A stretch of 41,125 nucleotides of DNA, taken from assembly GCA_005882895.1 (NCBI GenBank), contig VBBD01000017.1, forward strand, positions 1-41,125, read 5' to 3'. How positions within the stretch are numbered: position 1 is the first letter of the stretch; every line of letters starts with the position of its first letter. A program made the position numbers and the translations under genes. The stretch comes from Candidatus Bathyarchaeota archaeon. GTDB taxonomy: Archaea; Thermoproteota; Bathyarchaeia; 40CM-2-53-6. Positions 38,503 to 41,125 of the stretch are shown here, one piece after another. Below the pieces are notes generated by a model. The model worked only from the letters and a program-made list of their open reading frames with translations, had not been told where the DNA came from and searched no databases.

Positions 38503-41125
38503 CTACTTGCTCCCTTTCCGCGACATTGACATCGAGACCTCTATGAGACCTGTGCCCATCGGTACTTGTTGACCGACGATCACGTTCTCGGCAACGCCCC
38601 TCAGTGTATCAACGATTCCTTTCACGGCAGCGTCTACGATGGTTGGAATTGTTATCTCGAAGGCTGCCTTCGCAAGTGTGCTCGCCTTCTCTCCGCTGAC
38701 ACCGTGGCGTCCAACTTGGAGAACTTCGCCTGATGAGGTCATCATGTCAGCTACTAGCATCACGTGTCGAATGTCCACGTCGAGTCCTTGTTCCTCCAGT
38801 ACCCCTAGCGCTTCTTTGATTATTACGTTGCGGGCTGCCTCGATCCCGAGAACGACGGCCGTCTCGTTGATGTTGTTGCTGACTGTTCTGCTTGTGTCAA
38901 CACCTGGGACTTCAAAGGCCAAGGCGAGGCTGGAGCCCTCTGTTCTGACTATCCATTCACCCTTCTCCTCGATAACGAGAGCTCTTCTGACAGCCGGCAA
39001 ACCCTTGACATGATAGACGAGCAGTTTCCCAGTCAACCGTCTGAACTGGGGGATCTCAAGCTCCTTCGACTTGATCTCCACATGGTATCCTTCGACTTTG
39101 ACCTCGCAGTTCGGCGGCTTCACAGCATCCCGCACGTCTTGAACCGTGATCTCTCTTTCTCTCATAGCCTGCGGGTTCAGTTTCACATCAACCCTCATCC
39201 GTGTGACGTCGGACTCGAAGGTACTGGCGATGTCCCCTAACGTAGCGTGGGTGAGTAGTGTGGCTACTTCCTGAGCCTTCTCTCTGCTAGTTCGGTGCTT
39301 CGCGTCCAGGTACACGGTCATGTTTGGAGTTGAGGGGATCTTGCGTGCGTCCACGATCTCTATGAGTCTTGGAAGTCCTAAAGTGACGTTTTGCTCTCGG
39401 ACACCTGCGAAATGGAAGGTTCGAAGCGTCATCTGCGTACCGGGTTCGCCGATGGATTGGGCGGAGACTATTCCTGCAGCTTCGCCAGGCTCCACCAGAG
39501 CACGCTTGTAATTCTCTATAGCCTCCAACACGGTCTCGTCTACTGCCGGCTTGGGCAGCTTCGCAATTACCAGGCTCTGCCGTAGCTTGTTGAGTATCAA
39601 AGGCGAGAGAGTACTGTTTGCTTTGTCGACTTCATCCTCAACGTATTCCTTGGTCGCGGCGGTCCCCTTTTTCATTGTAAGCCGGATGCGTTCAATCAGT
39701 CGATCAATGTTGACAGCCTTCCCGTGATCGCTCTTCGCTGTGTCGACACCGTCTTCTCCGTAGCGGATTTGGATTATGTTGCCTCGGGAATCTCTGACTG
39801 TCGAATCGTATTCTACTCTGAGATGTTCCAGGGCATTGATTAAGCGTCGTTGCATGTATCCGCTTTGTTGGGTTCTTACCGCTGTGTCTACCAGCCCTTC
39901 TCTTCCCCCCATAGCATGGAAGAAGAATTCGATCGGTTCAAGCCCGTCCCGGTAGGAATTGTAGACGAATCCTCGAGCCGCCGCTCCTGCGTCTCCAGGT
40001 TTAAAGAAAGATAATGCTCTGCCTCGATATCCTCGAAGAATTCTTTTTCCGCGGATCGATTGTTGCCCAACGCTTGCAGTCATCTGGGATATGTTGAGTG
40101 TTGAGCCTCGGGCACCGGCCCTGCTCATGATCACGCCGCTGTTGTCCATCTGGAAGTATTGGTCGGCGAAGTCGCCGGCTACATCTCGAGCTCTCGAGAG
40201 CTCGTTCATAATGTAGAGCTCCAATGATTCCTCCAGCGACTGCCCTGGCAATCGTTCCAGGGTTGCCTTGCGGTAGCTGTCGATGTATTCGTTGACTCTT
40301 TCTTCCGCCTTGGCAATGGCTTTTGCGATCTTGTCCTTGGTAGCTGGAGGGATTTCCAGTTCGTCGAATGCGTAAGTGAAGCCTCGAAGCACCATGTATC
40401 GATCAAGAAGTTTTGTGACCGCGTTGAGGAACGTCCTTGCCTCCTCGGCCCCGTAGTCTTTGACTATGCGGTGGAAGAGGCTCTCTGATTTTTCAGCGCC
40501 GATGGAAGCCTTGTCGATTACTCCTTGCTCTAGAACGCCGTCTTTGATCACGATGAAGGCATCGTAGGGGCAGTCGTGGAGGACTCCTTTGTCGCAGTCG
40601 GCGCACTTGTAGTAGCTTGAAAGGTTGGATTTCGAAACGAAGTTGAAGCCTTTCGGGAGTACAATGCTGAAAATCTGTTTCCCGGTCCATTTCTCTTCGG
40701 GTTTTGTCACTGCGGGTTCTGGCATGGGTCCTTCGAAGTCAGCGGCCGCTAGAAGCTTCGAGACAGTTGGGCGATCTAGAAGCGTCGATTTCTGAGTGAG
40801 GAGGAAAGCCGCGGTCAGTGAGTCCCGAATTGCTCCGATGATCGGCCCACCGTATCTTGGGGAGAGAATCTGGTCTTGAACCTGCATGAGCAGACGCGCT
40901 TCCGTTCGGGCTTCTTCTCCTTGCGGGACATGCAAGTTCATCTCGTCACCGTCGAAGTCCGCGTTGTAAGGCGGGCATACGGTCGGGTTGAGCCTGAAGG
41001 TTTTGTACGGAAGCACCCTTACTCGGTGAGCCATTATAGACATTCTGTGAAGGCTGGGTTGCCGGTTGAAGAGCACAATGTCGCCATCTCTGAGATGTCT
41101 CTCGACGACGAAACCTGGCTGCAAG
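38503..41125 (-). CDS. rpoA: DNA-directed RNA polymerase subunit A, unsplit (N-terminus outside window)
   Basis: 874 codons of the largest polymerase subunit, open at the right edge; the leading TTG is an internal leucine, not a start. The catalytic Mg-binding loop NADFDGDEMN is near residue 58 of this fragment, preceded by NRQPSLHRMS. A CADC...C zinc-like site lies near 172. The bridge helix GGREGLVDTAVRTQQSGYMQRR follows near 410. Beyond VRDSRGNIIQIRYGEDGVD, where many archaea end A', the frame runs on into A'' sequence (EAAGIVSAQSIGEPGTQMTLRTFHFAG) without stop or restart. The fused form is known from Thaumarchaeota, Aigarchaeota, Korarchaeota and Asgard archaea. Confidence 0.97.
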   Translation of the reverse strand, partial: LQPGFVVERHLRDGDIVLFNRQPSLHRMSIMAHRVRVLPYKTFRLNPTVCPPYNADFDGDEMNLHVPQGEEARTEARLLMQVQDQILSPRYGGPIIGAIRDSLTAAFLLTQKSTLLDRPTVSKLLAAADFEGPMPEPAVTKPEEKWTGKQIFSIVLPKGFNFVSKSNLSSYYKCADCDKGVLHDCPYDAFIVIKDGVLEQGVIDKASIGAEKSESLFHRIVKDYGAEEARTFLNAVTKLLDRYMVLRGFTYAFDELEIPPATKDKIAKAIAKAEERVNEYIDSYRKATLERLPGQSLEESLELYIMNELSRARDVAGDFADQYFQMDNSGVIMSRAGARGSTLNISQMTASVGQQSIRGKRILRGYRGRALSFFKPGDAGAAARGFVYNSYRDGLEPIEFFFHAMGGREGLVDTAVRTQQSGYMQRRLINALEHLRVEYDSTVRDSRGNIIQIRYGEDGVDTAKSDHGKAVNIDRLIERIRLTMKKGTAATKEYVEDEVDKANSTLSPLILNKLRQSLVIAKLPKPAVDETVLEAIENYKRALVEPGEAAGIVSAQSIGEPGTQMTLRTFHFAGVREQNVTLGLPRLIEIVDARKIPSTPNMTVYLDAKHRTSREKAQEVATLLTHATLGDIASTFESDVTRMRVDVKLNPQAMREREITVQDVRDAVKPPNCEVKVEGYHVEIKSKELEIPQFRRLTGKLLVYHVKGLPAVRRALVIEEKGEWIVRTEGSSLALAFEVPGVDTSRTVSNNINETAVVLGIEAARNVIIKEALGVLEEQGLDVDIRHVMLVADMMTSSGEVLQVGRHGVSGEKASTLAKAAFEITIPTIVDAAVKGIVDTLRGVAENVIVGQQVPMGTGLIEVSMSMSRKGSK

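Overview
The window comes from an archaeon of the TACK group, most likely a Thaumarchaeota/Nitrososphaeria-related lineage. The right edge carries an archaeal informational cluster (rpoA - rpl30e - nusA, then rps12). Its RNA polymerase subunit A reads straight through the point where Euryarchaeota and most Crenarchaeota split it into A' and A''. Other archaeal marks are Nre repair protein, HTH_10 regulator, KaiC-like ATPases, many TATA boxes 25-35 nt before start codons (leaderless transcripts) and frequent TTG/GTG starts. The assignment is inferred from gene content, not from a search.

Layout. 1-6.9 kb (minus strand): a membrane protein cut by the window edge and missed by simple ORF calling, the tldE/tldD peptidase pair, nreA, and a frameshifted multi-pass membrane protein. 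7-12 kb: a Pro-1 tautomerase, a small zinc ribbon, a GNAT-PadR operon divergent from a DrrAB-type ABC exporter, a YbaK-type deacylase and a P-loop kinase-like gene. 12-15 kb: small poorly known genes, including a 59-aa zinc ribbon, followed by an HTH_10 regulator. 15-25 kb: cystathionine gamma-synthase/lyase and cystathionine beta-synthase (transsulfuration) flank a three-gene operon of a 1515-aa surface protein and a MacB/LolD-type ABC exporter; an LLM flavin/F420 oxidoreductase follows. 25-29 kb: two convergent KaiC operons. 29-35 kb: a standalone Lrp/AsnC ligand-binding domain and kdpABC. 35-41 kb: an Ost3/6-like membrane protein, small zinc proteins, gcvT and the RNA polymerase/ribosomal cluster.

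The most interesting region is 25.2-29.1 kb. Each of two KaiC-type ATPases is encoded with a small partner of one paralogous family (motif G-x-G-A-x-VIEK), which resembles the short 'output' domains of thaumarchaeal signalling proteins. One operon adds a winged-helix protein and a membrane protein. The membrane protein appears to regain, through a +1 frame change, a C-terminal tail nearly matching the tail of its KaiC neighbour. This looks like a membrane-linked, ATP-dependent signalling module.

Other points of note: kdpA has no ATG/GTG/TTG start in its conserved N-terminal region and probably starts at CTG. There are two miniature zinc proteins of 49 and 59 aa. A 20-bp direct repeat flanks a 1.3-kb segment. 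Palindromes lie on or beside promoters of nreA and of the PadR/ABC pair. No rRNA, tRNA, CRISPR array, transposase or integrase was seen.
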